Assembly: GCF_023101765.2 (NCBI RefSeq)
Contig: NC_064240.1
Span: 1-64,000, forward strand
Reading direction: 5' to 3'
Origin: Spodoptera frugiperda
Taxonomy: Eukaryota > Arthropoda > Insecta > Lepidoptera > Noctuidae
DNA length: 64,000 nucleotides
This document shows, piece by piece, positions 36,600 through 47,993 of the stretch. Positions within the stretch are counted from its first letter, which is position 1. The number at the start of each line of letters is the position of its first letter. A model generated the notes under the pieces. The model was given only the letters and a program-made list of their open reading frames with translations. It did not search any database and had not been told where the DNA came from. A program made the position numbers and the translations under genes.

Positions 36600-38700
36600 T
36601 GTGTGGACATTATAGCAGTTCATTCCCAAGCCTGACTATCATCCAAGTAGTCTTCTTATTTTATAAAAAGCTTTACTACAAAGTTTTTCTTTAATAACAT
36701 TTTTAAATTTACCTAGGTTTAAACTTTGAATATGGCTGGGAACTTTATTGTAAAAGCGTATACATTGACATCTAAACGAACCGCTTATTTTCTTAAGTCT
36801 AGTAGTAGGAACAACATATTTATTTTTATTTCTAGTGTTGATATTGTGTATATCTGTACTTTTTAAATAACTTTATGTTTTTATGAGCATACACTATATT
36901 TTCATAGATATATTGAGAGGCAACAGTCATTATATTAATTTCTTTAAATAGTTCCCTGAGAGAATGCCTCGGACTAAGATTATAAATTGATCGAATGGCT
37001 CGCTTCTGCAGCACAAAGACAGACTGAATGTCAGCAGCATTCCCCCACAGGAGAATACCATATGACATGATACTATGGAAATAACTAAAGTATACTAGAC
37101 GCGCTGTATTTACATCAGTTAAATTTCTAATTTTTTTAACGGCATATGCTGCTGAGCTGAGCCTTTTCGACAACTTATCTATATGTGGGGCCCACTGTAG
37201 CTTAGCGTCTAGGGTTATACCTAAAAAGATAGCTGAATCTACAGGGTCCAACTCCCCGCCCTTGATTAGCACGCTGGTTTTGACATGCCTAACATTTGGT
37301 GTTGTGAATTTAATGCATTTAGTTTTTGTTTCATTAAGTAGCAAGTTATTGGCACTAAACCAGCGTACTATTTTTGAGAGAGCACTATTTACATGATCAC
37401 TGACTAATTGTCCACGTTTGAGTTTAAATAATAAAGAGGTATCATCAGCAAACAGTACTATCCCATGGTTATCCTTTACAAGGTAAGGTAAGTCATTAAT
37501 ATAAATAAGAAATAAAAACGGACCGAGAATTGACCCCTGCGGAACACCCATCCTAACAACAGACCCGGCAGAAATTTTCCCGTTAATCTCAACTCTCTGA
37601 ATTCTATACTCAAGTAAGAGATAAGTAGGTCCAGAGAGCTGCCCCGCACTCCATAATGGGATAGCTTCCTGATCAGTGTTTCATGAAGGACACAATCGAA
37701 CGCCTTGGATAAGTCACAAAAAACACCCAATGCGTCCCCTGAGTCCTCCCACGCGTCATATACTTGATTAAGAAGTTCAACACCGGCATCAGTTGTTGAA
37801 CGACCCCTTGTAAATCCAAACTGGTTACCATGCAATAATTTATTTCTATTAAAAAATCTTTGCATCTGATTTAGAATAATTTTTTCAAAAATTTTACTGA
37901 ATGTAGGTAGTACTGAAATAGGTCTAAAGTTAGTGGGGTCAGAAGTACTACCCGATTTAAATAACGGAGTTATTTTACTATTCTTCATGAGATCAGGAAA
38001 CACACCACGATCAATACAGTTATTAAAAATTAAAGCTAATACAGGTGCCACAATAGTTATTACAGAGCTGGTAATGTACACAGAATTACCCCACAGGTCA
38101 GCAGTCTTTTTCTTATTCAAAGTATGGAACGTTTTAATTATATCTGTATAATCTATGTGTTCAAAATTGAAACTTGAATGGCAAGCTACAACATTTTCTT
38201 TTAGTAAAGATTCTGCGACAGTGGGTGATGAATTCAAGGACCTGGTAGTGGAAACAGGAATGTCCGAAAAGAAGTTTTCAAATGCGGCTGCAACTTCAGC
38301 ATCTGATTTAATTACATTATTATCAATTACCAGATTATATTCACTACTTCTCCTTTTAGATCTTCCTGCTTCACCATTAATAATACTCCAGGTCGCTTTA
38401 ACCCCCATTAGAACTGTTTTTTATTTTAGAGCTCAAATATAGTGATTTAGCAATAGAGCAAACTTTTTTAAACAATTTAGAAGTACTTCTTTACATATTC
38501 ATTAAATCACATTGTATATACTTACTCAGATTCCAAGAATAAGTTTAGACTTTGCCTCTTATATAGGTATACATATGCAATCTAATTTTCTAAGCATCAA
38601 ACAATATTTTTTAAGAGAATTTTTGTATAGAAGTGTGTTTTCAGATTGTCAGTAAGAATATGTGAGCACAATGAATGGTATTTTAAATTCAATTTTAAGG
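36600..38700 (-). mobile_element. 5'-truncated non-LTR retrotransposon, reverse transcriptase with frameshifts
   Basis: Two overlapping frames make one broken reverse transcriptase. 38408-37620 carries FRPISVLPTFSKIFEKIILN, FGFTRGRSTTDAGVELLNQV and CDLSKAFDCVLHETLIRKLS. 37551-36835 carries GVPQGSILGPFLFLIYINDL, then the catalytic FADDTS (37452-37435), then the thumb region. A frameshift lies near 37600. Another near 36840 separates the tail, KYVVPTTRLKKISGSFRCQC, which continues to a stop at 36639-36641. A further break lies near 38410. No endonuclease domain is seen, so the copy is 5'-truncated or decayed. It looks like the Jockey/CR1 side of the non-LTR tree; the clade is not settled. Confidence 0.9.
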
Positions 38701-41667
38701 AACCAGTCCCAAACTCTCAACAGAAGTGTTGCGCGTCGTGCGGTACCCACTGACCGCCGTCAGTCACCAGTCAGCACTCAGCAGGTGACGGCGCTGGCGC
38801 CCACATAGCCCGCCGCACATGTACCACGCGCCGAGGGATACCTCCTACGTTCGAGAATTACAAAGCGTCATGTTTTGATACACTTTCGAAGTTTGTTATT
38901 TTACAATGGTTCCTGGTTCATTGGTTTTTTTAAACATTTTATTTCTTTGTAAAACTATTTGCATTACCGAGATAAAGCCGTCTTCATTTTACTTCGGGAC
39001 AGAAACGACATAAATATCACGGTATAAGTATACGTATTTACCTACCTATACCTATTATAATATAAATATCTACTACAATATCTACGAGGTGTCGCACGTA
39101 CATACACCGCCGCTCATCGGTGTACTCATTCGTTGCCGACATTCAAATGTCAATGTCAATGAATGTGTCAAGTAACGTAAAGGTGTAACCAAGAATTGCA
39201 TTGTGAATCTGATGGAAAAAGAGTAATCTATGGAGTTTCTTGCTCGTTCTTCTCCATAGGAATCTACACTTTGGAACTAGCAAATAGAGCTTCACCAGAG
39301 GACTGACCGACAGACAGACGCTATTAATCTTATTATATTTGCTTTGACGTTCAAAAGTGCCTTCCTGGTCTATTTGAAATAAATGATTTTGACTTTGACT
39401 TTGTACGTGGCCATCGCGTACGATATGGACTGCGTAAGTGCATATTCTGTTTGTAGTGAGCATCCACTGCAGAGACGGATGCCTGCCACCGCCACCATGA
39501 GCGGTTCGGGCTTGGGACCTGATTGCGTAACATGCTTTTTAACCGACTTCCCAAAAAAGGGGTTCTTAATTAATCTGTATGCTTTTTTGTGTGTGTGATT
39601 ACGCTCAACGATTAACAGTAGCTGGTGTTTGGGCTTGAATAATTGGTATTGATGTGAACTTTACACCTATGTATGTGGATTACACGTTGCGTAGGTTTCG
39701 GATCTGTATATCTAGTGGTGTATTAAAATATAAAGTAAAAAATAAAAATATAAAACTGCGTCGACTTGAGATTCCAAAATCATAAAACAAACAAAAGGTA
39801 AAAAAACCAAAATAACAAGTAAGTATTATTCATTATAACTGGCGACTGTCACCATTAGTTACTTAAGCCTATCGGTACGTATGACATATAATTGTTAGTT
39901 TTTACCATTTTGTTTTTAGGTTTTGGATTTTGAAGTCGGTTTTTTGTGCCACCGAGTAGACTGCTATCGGATTTTCGGATTTCGATCTACTAATGGCAGT
40001 TTTTATTAGATAAAACAATGACTTGCATTTCGCCGTCCCGCGACTTCGATCTCGAGAGATGTAACTGGAGCGGCTGGCGGCTGGCGGCTGGCGGCTCCTC
40101 CACCGCCGTGATCTCCCATTCTCGAACATTACAATCACTACAACTACTTCCACGCCTAGTGCCATTGTGGCGTGGACATGCATTTTCCCTACCGTAGGCA
40201 TGTAACGTCATGTAATCATATTATTATATCATTGGATCTGCGTGGGGAAACTTTTCGAAACAGTTCCTAAGTTCTGTCCCATAAACATTATTTTCTTGAG
40301 TTCTGATTACCTATTATTATTACATATATTATATAGATTACCTAGATTACTTATTATTATTTATATACCACGGAACCATAAAATCGAAAACATAGTTTAA
40401 ACAAGAACTCCTCAACGGTAAACAGTAGCTACCTGGTGTTTGGCTTGATAAATCTGTATTGATGAGAACTTTACACCTAACTGGGATAATATTATTTTTT
40501 TATATTGATTTCGGATATAGTATTATGCACGGAGCTGTTTTTGTAAGACGAATAAAAAGTCACGGTATATGCTTTATTTACTTGTACATTATCCCCGAAC
40601 CTAGACAAACAAACCTTCGTCGTTTATAAACATCACAAAAAATCGTGTATTTCTAAGATAAAGTAGGTAAAGGAGCTTGACTCTTTACAGACAGACGGAT
40701 AACAGATAAACTGTCACGTCGGTCAACTACGTGATCACAAATCATATATTAATTAACTAAAGGATTCAATTGTTAGGTATTAAGTGTACCTACACGGGCC
40801 CACGCTAGGTAACTACAACATGTACATAGGCATTATTATTTAATTCCTTCGTGCAAAGTGATTCCGTTGTCGATATCCCTGGCCGCCTCGCATTGTCTGG
40901 CCGGACCAGTAGTCTGTGGCAGTGGGTACTTGCATTCCGCGCGATCCAACGAATACTAGACTCGCCACTGCCGCTACCGAGAGCTCGTATCGAAACGATG
41001 AACTCGCTGGCCTCCGCATTCACTACTTCTTTTAATCAAGATACCAACACAAACTTCAAACTTTACCAGTATTGGATTTGGGAAAAGTAATAACGTTGCC
41101 TGTTGTGCATTTCCTTGGCTACAGAAGGTATTGGGGTAGCGATTATCACGTCGTGTCTATAGTCGGAATGGTTACGTGCCGGCACGAAGCGCCACTCTTG
41201 GCACGAATGCGAACCTCTCACCTTCTCGCCGTCACAAATTACAGAGCAACGCGCAACGTAGTGGACGTACAGTGCGCGCAGTCAATTAGTGTCGGACTGT
41301 CGCATGTCGGCTGCAACTGCAGACCTCACTACTTATAGCGTCTGCTGGCTTATTCCACAAAAGTGAACTATAAGTAGAAGCTGGTTCCAAACACATTATT
41401 ATCGACACGGTGTCCAATGCTAACGTTATTAATTTAAACTTTTCATCCTCGTACAAACAAACACATACCTACATACCACACTAGTATTTACTACCTGCGT
41501 GCAGTGTGCAAAGTACTTTTATCAGTCTGATAATAATTTGAAGTCGTTTATTTATACCTTATTAATATAAAAAATATATTATTTATAGCACAGATTATTT
41601 CCAACATTTTTGTCAGTCAAACAATGGGATAGGCGGAAATGAACAGTTATTAAAATATTAAACTTTT
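38701..41667. other. Intergenic; repeat D copy at 39195-39405, no gene supported
   Basis: The 39195-39405 segment is the fullest copy of repeat D: GGAGTTTCTTGCTCGTTCTT, CACTTTGGAACTAGCAAATA, TGACGTTCAAAAGTGCCTTC and the TTTGACTTTGACTTTG tail. It is also present at 53825-54025. The segment 40850-41060 is less AT-rich and open in two frames, but I recognise no domain. The short CTGGCGG run near 40075-40095 is a simple repeat. Confidence 0.5.
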
Positions 41668-42655
41668 TGTGGCGACACCCTGACAAGTGACAGATGACAG
41701 ATGACAGAAGTTGCACATAGACTATCGACAAGCAAATCAATGGATGACGTCACAAATATCCTGCATCGCACATATGAAGTTTGCATGCGAATTAACACGG
41801 ATAGAAAATCCCAACGAACAACAGTTGGGCAGAAAGCCCGCCAGGCATGTCACCTCGCCTGGTCGGAGGATCCTCCTTTTCTTAGGGAACTTTACTCTCT
41901 GTTCCCTAAAGTGGTGACCCCCGACGTGATTGAAAGCAACCTTCACGGAGCAGATCAGCACCGTCATCCTTATCGCCATCTCCCTTACCCATCACTTCTC
42001 CGCTGAGCGGTAATCAAGTCGCAGCCAACCAGCATCCTCGGCCTCATCAGGGACCACCACACGCTACATCGAAGATATGCAGCCTGGTTCTTCCCTACGG
42101 CCTCATCAGCGTCTAGGCACAGCACTCTGCTCACGGTCTGAGGACGTCTTCCTCCCGTCATCGCAGACGCCAGCCACTACGCACCTACCCTCGCAGCATC
42201 TATTCCCCGACTCACCGTGGGACACTGCGAGCTTCACTACTCCGACTCACTGGAGTATCGCCCTGCACCGCTCACCCGACTCACTGGGCATTCAGCGGCA
42301 CAGTTCCGACTCACTGGAACTAAGGGACATTCTACACTGGCTCTGGCACCGCTCATCTCAAGCATCGACAGCCGTCTCAACAGGATCGACCTCCGGTCTT
42401 GGGGGGGAGTGATGTGGCGACACCCTGACAAGTGACAGATGACAGATGACAGAAGTCGCACATAGACTATCGACAAGCAAATCAATGGATGACGTCACAA
42501 ATATCCTGCATCGCACATATGAAGTTTGCATGCGAATTAACACGGATAGAAAATCCCAACGAACAACAGTTGGGCAGAAAGCCCGCCAGGCATGATCACC
42601 TCGCCTGGTCGGAGGATCCTCCTTTTCTTAGGGAACTTTACTCTCTGTTCCCAAA
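41668..42655 (+). mobile_element. Short non-autonomous LTR retrotransposon (internally deleted)
   Basis: Two almost identical direct repeats of about 243 bp (41668-41910 and 42413-42655) start TGTGGCGACACCCTGACAAG. After the first comes GTGGTGACCCCCGACGTG (41911-41928), placed like a primer-binding site. Before the second comes CTTGGGGGGGAGTGA, placed like a polypurine tract. The 502-bp interior has no reverse transcriptase, integrase or protease; it seems to join a gag start to the end of pol. I count about three differences between the LTRs, so the insertion is recent. This architecture fits a deletion derivative of a Ty3/gypsy-type element. Target-site duplications were not identified. Confidence 0.85.
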
Positions 42656-42856
42656 ACGCTCACGCTCCAAAACTGAGAATATAAAGAAGAAACGCGCTTA
42701 ACGTTTTTTTTTTTTCTTAATTATTATGTTACTTTTTAGTTTAGTTACTAGTTCTAATCATCAGATCAATAATAGTATTATTTTAGACACTAATGTTGTG
42801 CAATGTTCACAAAAACATCTACCTACATTACGTAAGCTTTAATATGACTTACCTAC

Positions 42857-44178
42857 GCCCGAATACTGAAATGCTACTCAATTGGTGTCCCCCAAGGTTC
42901 TGTACTAGGACCACTGTTCTTTAACATATTTATTAACGACTTGTCGGAGAATATCAAATATTCAAGGCTGTACCTGTTCGCTGACGACTTAAAACTGACC
43001 AAGGAGATTACATGTATGGAGGACTCAAGACTACTACAGGATGACATTGACAACCTACAACATTGGTGCACTAGTAACAAAATGTTGTTAAATGCTTCAA
43101 AATGTCACCACATTAAGTTTACCAGAAAACATAATAAGTTTCGCACTGACTACATAATAAATGGTACCAGACTGGCAGAAGTTGACACCATAAGAGACCT
43201 AGGTATTACCGTAGATGGTCAGCTGTGCTTCTCGAATCACATTGACCGAATCATAAAAGAAGCAAACAAGTCATTAGGGTTCATTCTCCGCAACACTAAA
43301 GACTTTAAAAAGCCTTCCTCACTCATTTTGCTCTACAATAGCTATGTAAGAAGTAAACTTGAGTACTGCAGCACGGTCTGGAGCCCGGATTATACTATAC
43401 ACAAAAATAGAATTGAGCGAGTCCAAAAAAAATTCATTCGCAGTCTATCGTACCGCTTTCAGACACCAAAAACAGTAAAGACATATGCAGAAAAACTAAA
43501 ACATTTTCATCTCGATACGCTTTCCAGGCGCCGACTGTGTCTCGACATGTCCTTCTTGCATAAAGTCATTAACGACAAAATTGATAGTCCTACACTGGTT
43601 GGTCAGTTTGTATATCATGTACCTACGAGAATACCGAGATACCCATGCAGATTGTTTAAACCCAAATTTTGTAAAACAAGATTGTCGTACAATGACCTGA
43701 CAAATACATTGCCAGAACTTGATATTCACTTCCAGCGCCTCCCTAAGTTCCTTAGAATTATCAGAGAGAGTGACGTACTTTAGCTTAAAATCGGCAATTC
43801 ATTCTGTTTTTGTTAATTTTTGCTGAGATTATTTTTAGTTTTTTTTTATTCACACTTTATTTTGATTTTTAGTTTTTTTTATTATTGTAAACTTAAAATC
43901 ATAATACGCATGCTGTGGTTACCTATAATTGTAAATACAGATAAGCTTAAGGTAGTTTGTATGTAACTGTTATTTCTATTGTGCAATATTGCTGTATTTT
44001 TTTTTTTTGTATTGTTAAGTGGCCGATTTATGTTGGTGACAGTTAATAAATAAATAAATTTGAAGTTTTACTTAAATATCGTGCTGTCTCTGTCATTTAA
44101 AAAGATTTTTTAGCGAGAGAACTATATTTGAGAGCATCTTAAAATTAAGTGACGTCTGAGTATTTGACCATTACTAGT
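42857..44178 (+). mobile_element. MITE split by a truncated non-LTR retrotransposon
   Basis: The left flank GCCCGAATACTGAAATGCTA (42857-42883 in full) and the right flank with TTGAGAGCATCTTAAAATTA and GAGTATTTGACCA (44110-44178) are the two halves of the MITE that is uninterrupted at 56317-56427. The non-LTR element at about 42884-44057 lies exactly between them. Confidence 0.8.
42884..44057 (+). mobile_element. 5'-truncated non-LTR retrotransposon, open RT C-terminal half
   Basis: The frame opens at about 42882 with GVPQGSVLGPLFFNIFINDL and the catalytic FADD (42978-42989). It then runs open for about 300 codons through the thumb and C-terminal region (LEYCSTVWSPDY) to a stop at 43781-43783. 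Only the palm's second half and what follows are present, so the copy was truncated on insertion. A T-rich 3' UTR follows, ending in TTAATAAATAAATAAATT. No frameshift or early stop is seen, so it is younger than the 36.6-kb element. It cannot move itself without the missing domains. Confidence 0.9.
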
Positions 44179-44179
44179 G

Positions 44180-44790
44180 GTTACCCGCGACTTCGTATGC
44201 GTACAATAATGACTTGTGGCAGAATTTGGGCGTGAATTATTTGAATTTTCTTTGCTATATACCTCACGGAGCTTGAGACCTTTCCAACGAATGCAAAAAT
44301 CGGTTCATGCGTTCTGGAGTTTATTAGACAAACAATGGTTCCAGGTAGTAAAATAATGTTTACTATTAATGAGATATGGGCTTTCATTAAAAGTAAATTT
44401 CTAACTTCTACCCGAATAGTCATCAAATCAAAGAATGCTATATTTCATCGGGGAATAAAAAACTCATTACTTACAAAATTTCTTAGTTAATAATCCTTCG
44501 TCCTCTATGTACGACTGTGTCGGAACAGCTACTTGCAGATAGTGCTCAAAAAAACTGCGTTTGAAAAGCTGACTTTAAAAAACTAAAATCTATAAATAAA
44601 AAAAGGCGACTGCGTTTCTTTATAGCAGTAAAATGAAAAACCCGAGAACAAGAAAGTCATCGTAAAATTTAAGCAGTCGGGACCCATTCTAAATATGGGT
44701 ACATACGGCTGGCTAGTGCAGTCGACAGCACTCCGACTTCCCTCCCCCGCCCTTTGTGGCTTCGCGGCGTCTGCTGAAAAAATCAAAAGA
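44180..44790. other. Intergenic; decayed interspersed repeat
   Basis: 44185-44345 carries GGTTACCCGCGACTTCGTAT and CGAATGCAAAAATCGGTTCA, words typical of a widespread lepidopteran repeat. No ends were defined and there is no gene. Confidence 0.4.
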
Positions 44791-44794
44791 ACAT

Positions 44795-44923
44795 CAACTG
44801 CTCGAGCAGTTGAGTACACGCTACCCAACTGCTCGAGCAGTCAACAACCAACGGCTCGAGCAGTCGACGCCGACCGCTCGAGCGGTCCGTGTATGTCGCT
44901 CAGCCGCTAACTGCTCGAGCAGT
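44795..44923. repeat. Array of five CTCGAG-centred palindromes
   Basis: The perfect palindrome CAACTGCTCGAGCAGTTG lies at 44795-44812. ACTGCTCGAGCAGT occurs at 44828-44841 and 44910-44923, a half-matching GGCTCGAGCAGT at 44853-44864, and GACCGCTCGAGCGGTC at 44872-44887. The ACCGC variant keeps perfect symmetry with both arms changed together. Centre spacings are 31, 23, 22 and 37 bases, so it is not a regular tandem repeat. Confidence 0.95.
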
Positions 44924-45689
44924 CCGTGTACGGCCGCCCTTAAATTTCTTCATCAACAGAACCTCAATGACAGTCCCACTCCATCTAGGTGTAAGGACAA
45001 AAGTTCTTATCAACACAAATTAATCAAGCCCAAACACAAGTTACCTAGTTACTGTAAACAGTTAAAGAATTCCCTCGATTGTATATCAGCTCCATCATCA
45101 GGACTCCAGAGACCTTTAGAAAATTGTAGTGTTCATCATTTTTTTTATTGAAAAACATAATAGACGCATTACTCACTCCTATAATTTTCGAAAGTTCCCC
45201 TTGGTTTAAATAGGATTCCATCATCAGATCCTGACTTGTTGGAAATGGGACGCTCTCGAGAGTATAACCTCTCAAACCAAAAAAGGATTTGAAAATCGGT
45301 CCACAAATGGCGAAATAATCGGTGAACAAATAAAAAAAAACCATCTGAACTGAGTACCTACCTCTTCCTTTTTTTGAAGACGGTAATAATAAAGCAGCTA
45401 ATCGACTGGGTACACAAACATAGCAAAAACATACCTATATGAAAATTCAAATTGCAACTAGCAAAAAATCTGTAATTTTTATAAAAGTAATTCAAAGGCT
45501 GATAACTTAATGCTGAAGTTTAGGATATGTTGCCTCTAGTAACAAATCGGTCAGAAATGGTGAAAACTATCATCTCAAAGGATGCAGGTCGACGTACGTA
45601 ACCTATAACCCTGAATGAATCCGAAGAGTTTGTTTGTTTGCCAACGAAAGAAAATTTAAATTTCGCGGGTTTCTTAAACCTTATCTGGA

Positions 45690-45770
45690 CACTTACTCTT
45701 GAAACCAATCTGAATGTCAATGCAATTTCAATCCAACAAAATCTCAATAATTATTCAATGTCAAAGCTAT
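45690..45770. mobile_element. Partial copy of the 8.2-kb MITE
   Basis: The segment with TACTCTTGAAACCAATCTGA and CAATTTCAATCCAACAAAAT, then CTCAATAATTATTCAATGTC, matches the right half of the MITE at 8227-8420 in inverse orientation. The other end is not found. Confidence 0.6.
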
Positions 45771-45971
45771 ATACTAGTTGAACTAATTAGACAAACTGAC
45801 TTTTATTGCTTTATAGTGGTGAACAAAAACACCGTAGCCCCCATCACTAATAACGACTCGGTATCAATATCAAGACTACGGATTGTTGAGAAGAGAGATA
45901 TGCACGTACCGCATGCATTGCATAATATAGGTGTAGTGTAGGTTACTTCTTAGCCTGATAGTCAAAACGTA

Positions 45972-46186
45972 GGGTGCGTTGGGGTAAGATCGGCGCAGGG
46001 GTAAGAACGTACAAATCAAATATCTCACTCCGTGTTGACCGGAGCGAGTGGTGGTCACCGCGGGGCGGGCCGGAATTTTATGACGTGCCACGCTATGTGA
46101 TCAGCATTAAAAAATATAGCCAAATAAGTGAGATATTTGATTTGTACGTTCTTACCCCTGCGCCGATCTTACCCCAACGTACCTTA
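45972..46186. mobile_element. MITE with 57-bp terminal inverted repeats
   Basis: The left arm (45972-46028) and right arm (46129-46185) are inverse complements, nearly perfect over 57 bp, including TTGGGGTAAGATCGGCGCAG and GTACAAATCAAATATCTCAC. The roughly 100-bp centre is unrelated. It has no coding capacity. The transcript would form a stable hairpin. Confidence 0.92.
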
Positions 46187-46189
46187 TGT

Positions 46190-47993
46190 TACGCTATTGC
46201 TGTTTAGAAAATATTAAAATATTTAATGTCAATCATGACTCGATTTTATTTGAACTGTTGATATAGTTTCAAAATTCTATTAAAATTAACCATATTGCTA
46301 AAAAAAGTTAACAAAAATCACTGACGGAATACAGAAACTAACTTTTTCTAAAACTATAAGCTCTTTGAAGTGATGACTTTTCTTCAGCAGTTTAATATTT
46401 TAGCGATCGATTTTAATCGTTATCAATGTCGAATTTCCTGTCAGCTGGACAAGGATATGAAATGAAAATTAAATAAAATGATAGGATAATCATAATATTA
46501 CAGAGTCGCAGTGTTATTTCTTTTTAATACCTGCAAAGAGAATAATAGTTACACCATAGACCCAGTCATTAGAGTTAAAAAAATAAGGGCATGTTCCGAT
46601 ATACATACACTGCAACAACTGATCAAAAGGAAGCTTCTCTCCTATAAGTTATACCGTGTATATGTAGTGAATTCTTAAAACGGAATACAGTCCAGTATAT
46701 TTTGTAATAATTATAATGTACTTACATTATATATAGAACTCTCCATTTGTTTCCGAAAATGGAATTAAAAGTAACTTACACAATATGTACTGTTCATCCC
46801 ATTTTCTAATTTGTCAACACAAGGCGAATATTAATAAAAAAATGTATTAAAAAAATATTTGTACTGAATAAATAATAGTTTTACGTACTGTATTTTAGCA
46901 CTAAGACTACTGTGCAATGCTGCTGGCTGCAGCGCTCGCAGTGTATATTGGAACGTGCCCTTAATCGTCTGTCTATGGTACAAATATAACATTCAATACC
47001 AACATAATAAACGAAAACATAACCTAAAACTCAATAAATTAACTAAGGTTTATGCATTATTATTGTAAACAATTACTTGAATTTTCTGACATTATATAAA
47101 ACATTTATAATAGTTAGCCCATAAATATTTATATGACACAATAATATTACTTTTTTGAGCTGATACTTTGACATTTATTTTCGCGGTCGCCTAACGTTGT
47201 ATCTTTCATTGGACCGTACACCGTACTGAATCCTGTTGACGTTTACACTTTGGCTTAAAATATATTTAAGAGGGATTCAATCAATTTCTTATGAGTATCG
47301 CAGAAGATATAGCGTAGGTAAGTCGCCTAAAATAAGCATTATCTTCTTATATTACTGCGCAGAGACAGTAAAGCACTTCCGTTGTAACAGGAAAAGGAAG
47401 TGTATTTTATGGCGGCCGTAGCATGGTTAGGTACGAGCTTGACAAACTGACATCCATATCCTCATATCCTGTTAAATTTCGATCAATATTATTGAAATTT
47501 GAAAAGCGCGAACGGAAGAATGTTCAACAAATATTCGCATGCTGATGGAACGGCCTTTTAGTATACAACATATTTGACATTTAATACATACATAAAACCT
47601 ACTTAACAAAAGCAGATACTTGTTTCTGAACTATTTTTAATTATTTCTACTGCTACTTGGTCAAACAACAAAATAGTTAGTCAACCTAGACTATTTGTTG
47701 TTGGCAGTTTTGACAATGATGTTCAGATGCCTCTCACATTTATAAGTTAGTAGATCTAGATGTATAGATTAACAATAAAATTGTCATAAGTTAGTGATAG
47801 TGAAGTAGTAACATGTATGTTACACTTCTAAGACAAAATATAGTCTGTCCAATCAACAAGTTTGCATTTTCAGTAATGCCCATATTATAGCAGTCTTTTA
47901 CTTTCTGTAACTGCTGTAAATGCAAACAGTAAATAAATAAACCCATGTAGTAAGCAGTAATTATATAATAAAAATATTTCCAGATGTGCCACA
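46190..47993. other. AT-rich region upstream of GABP-beta; possible 5' UTR exon
   Basis: No coding sequence is seen. At 47317/47318 there is a strong donor, TAG|GTAAGT, just after a less AT-rich segment (47180-47317). With the acceptor TTTCCAG at 47977-47983 it could form a 5' UTR exon spliced to the first coding exon of GABP-beta. This is inferred from splice signals only. Confidence 0.35.

Noticed and set aside
36832..38408. A host protein-coding gene on the minus strand
   Set aside because: Both long frames are parts of one reverse transcriptase broken by frameshifts, so it is a dead retroelement.
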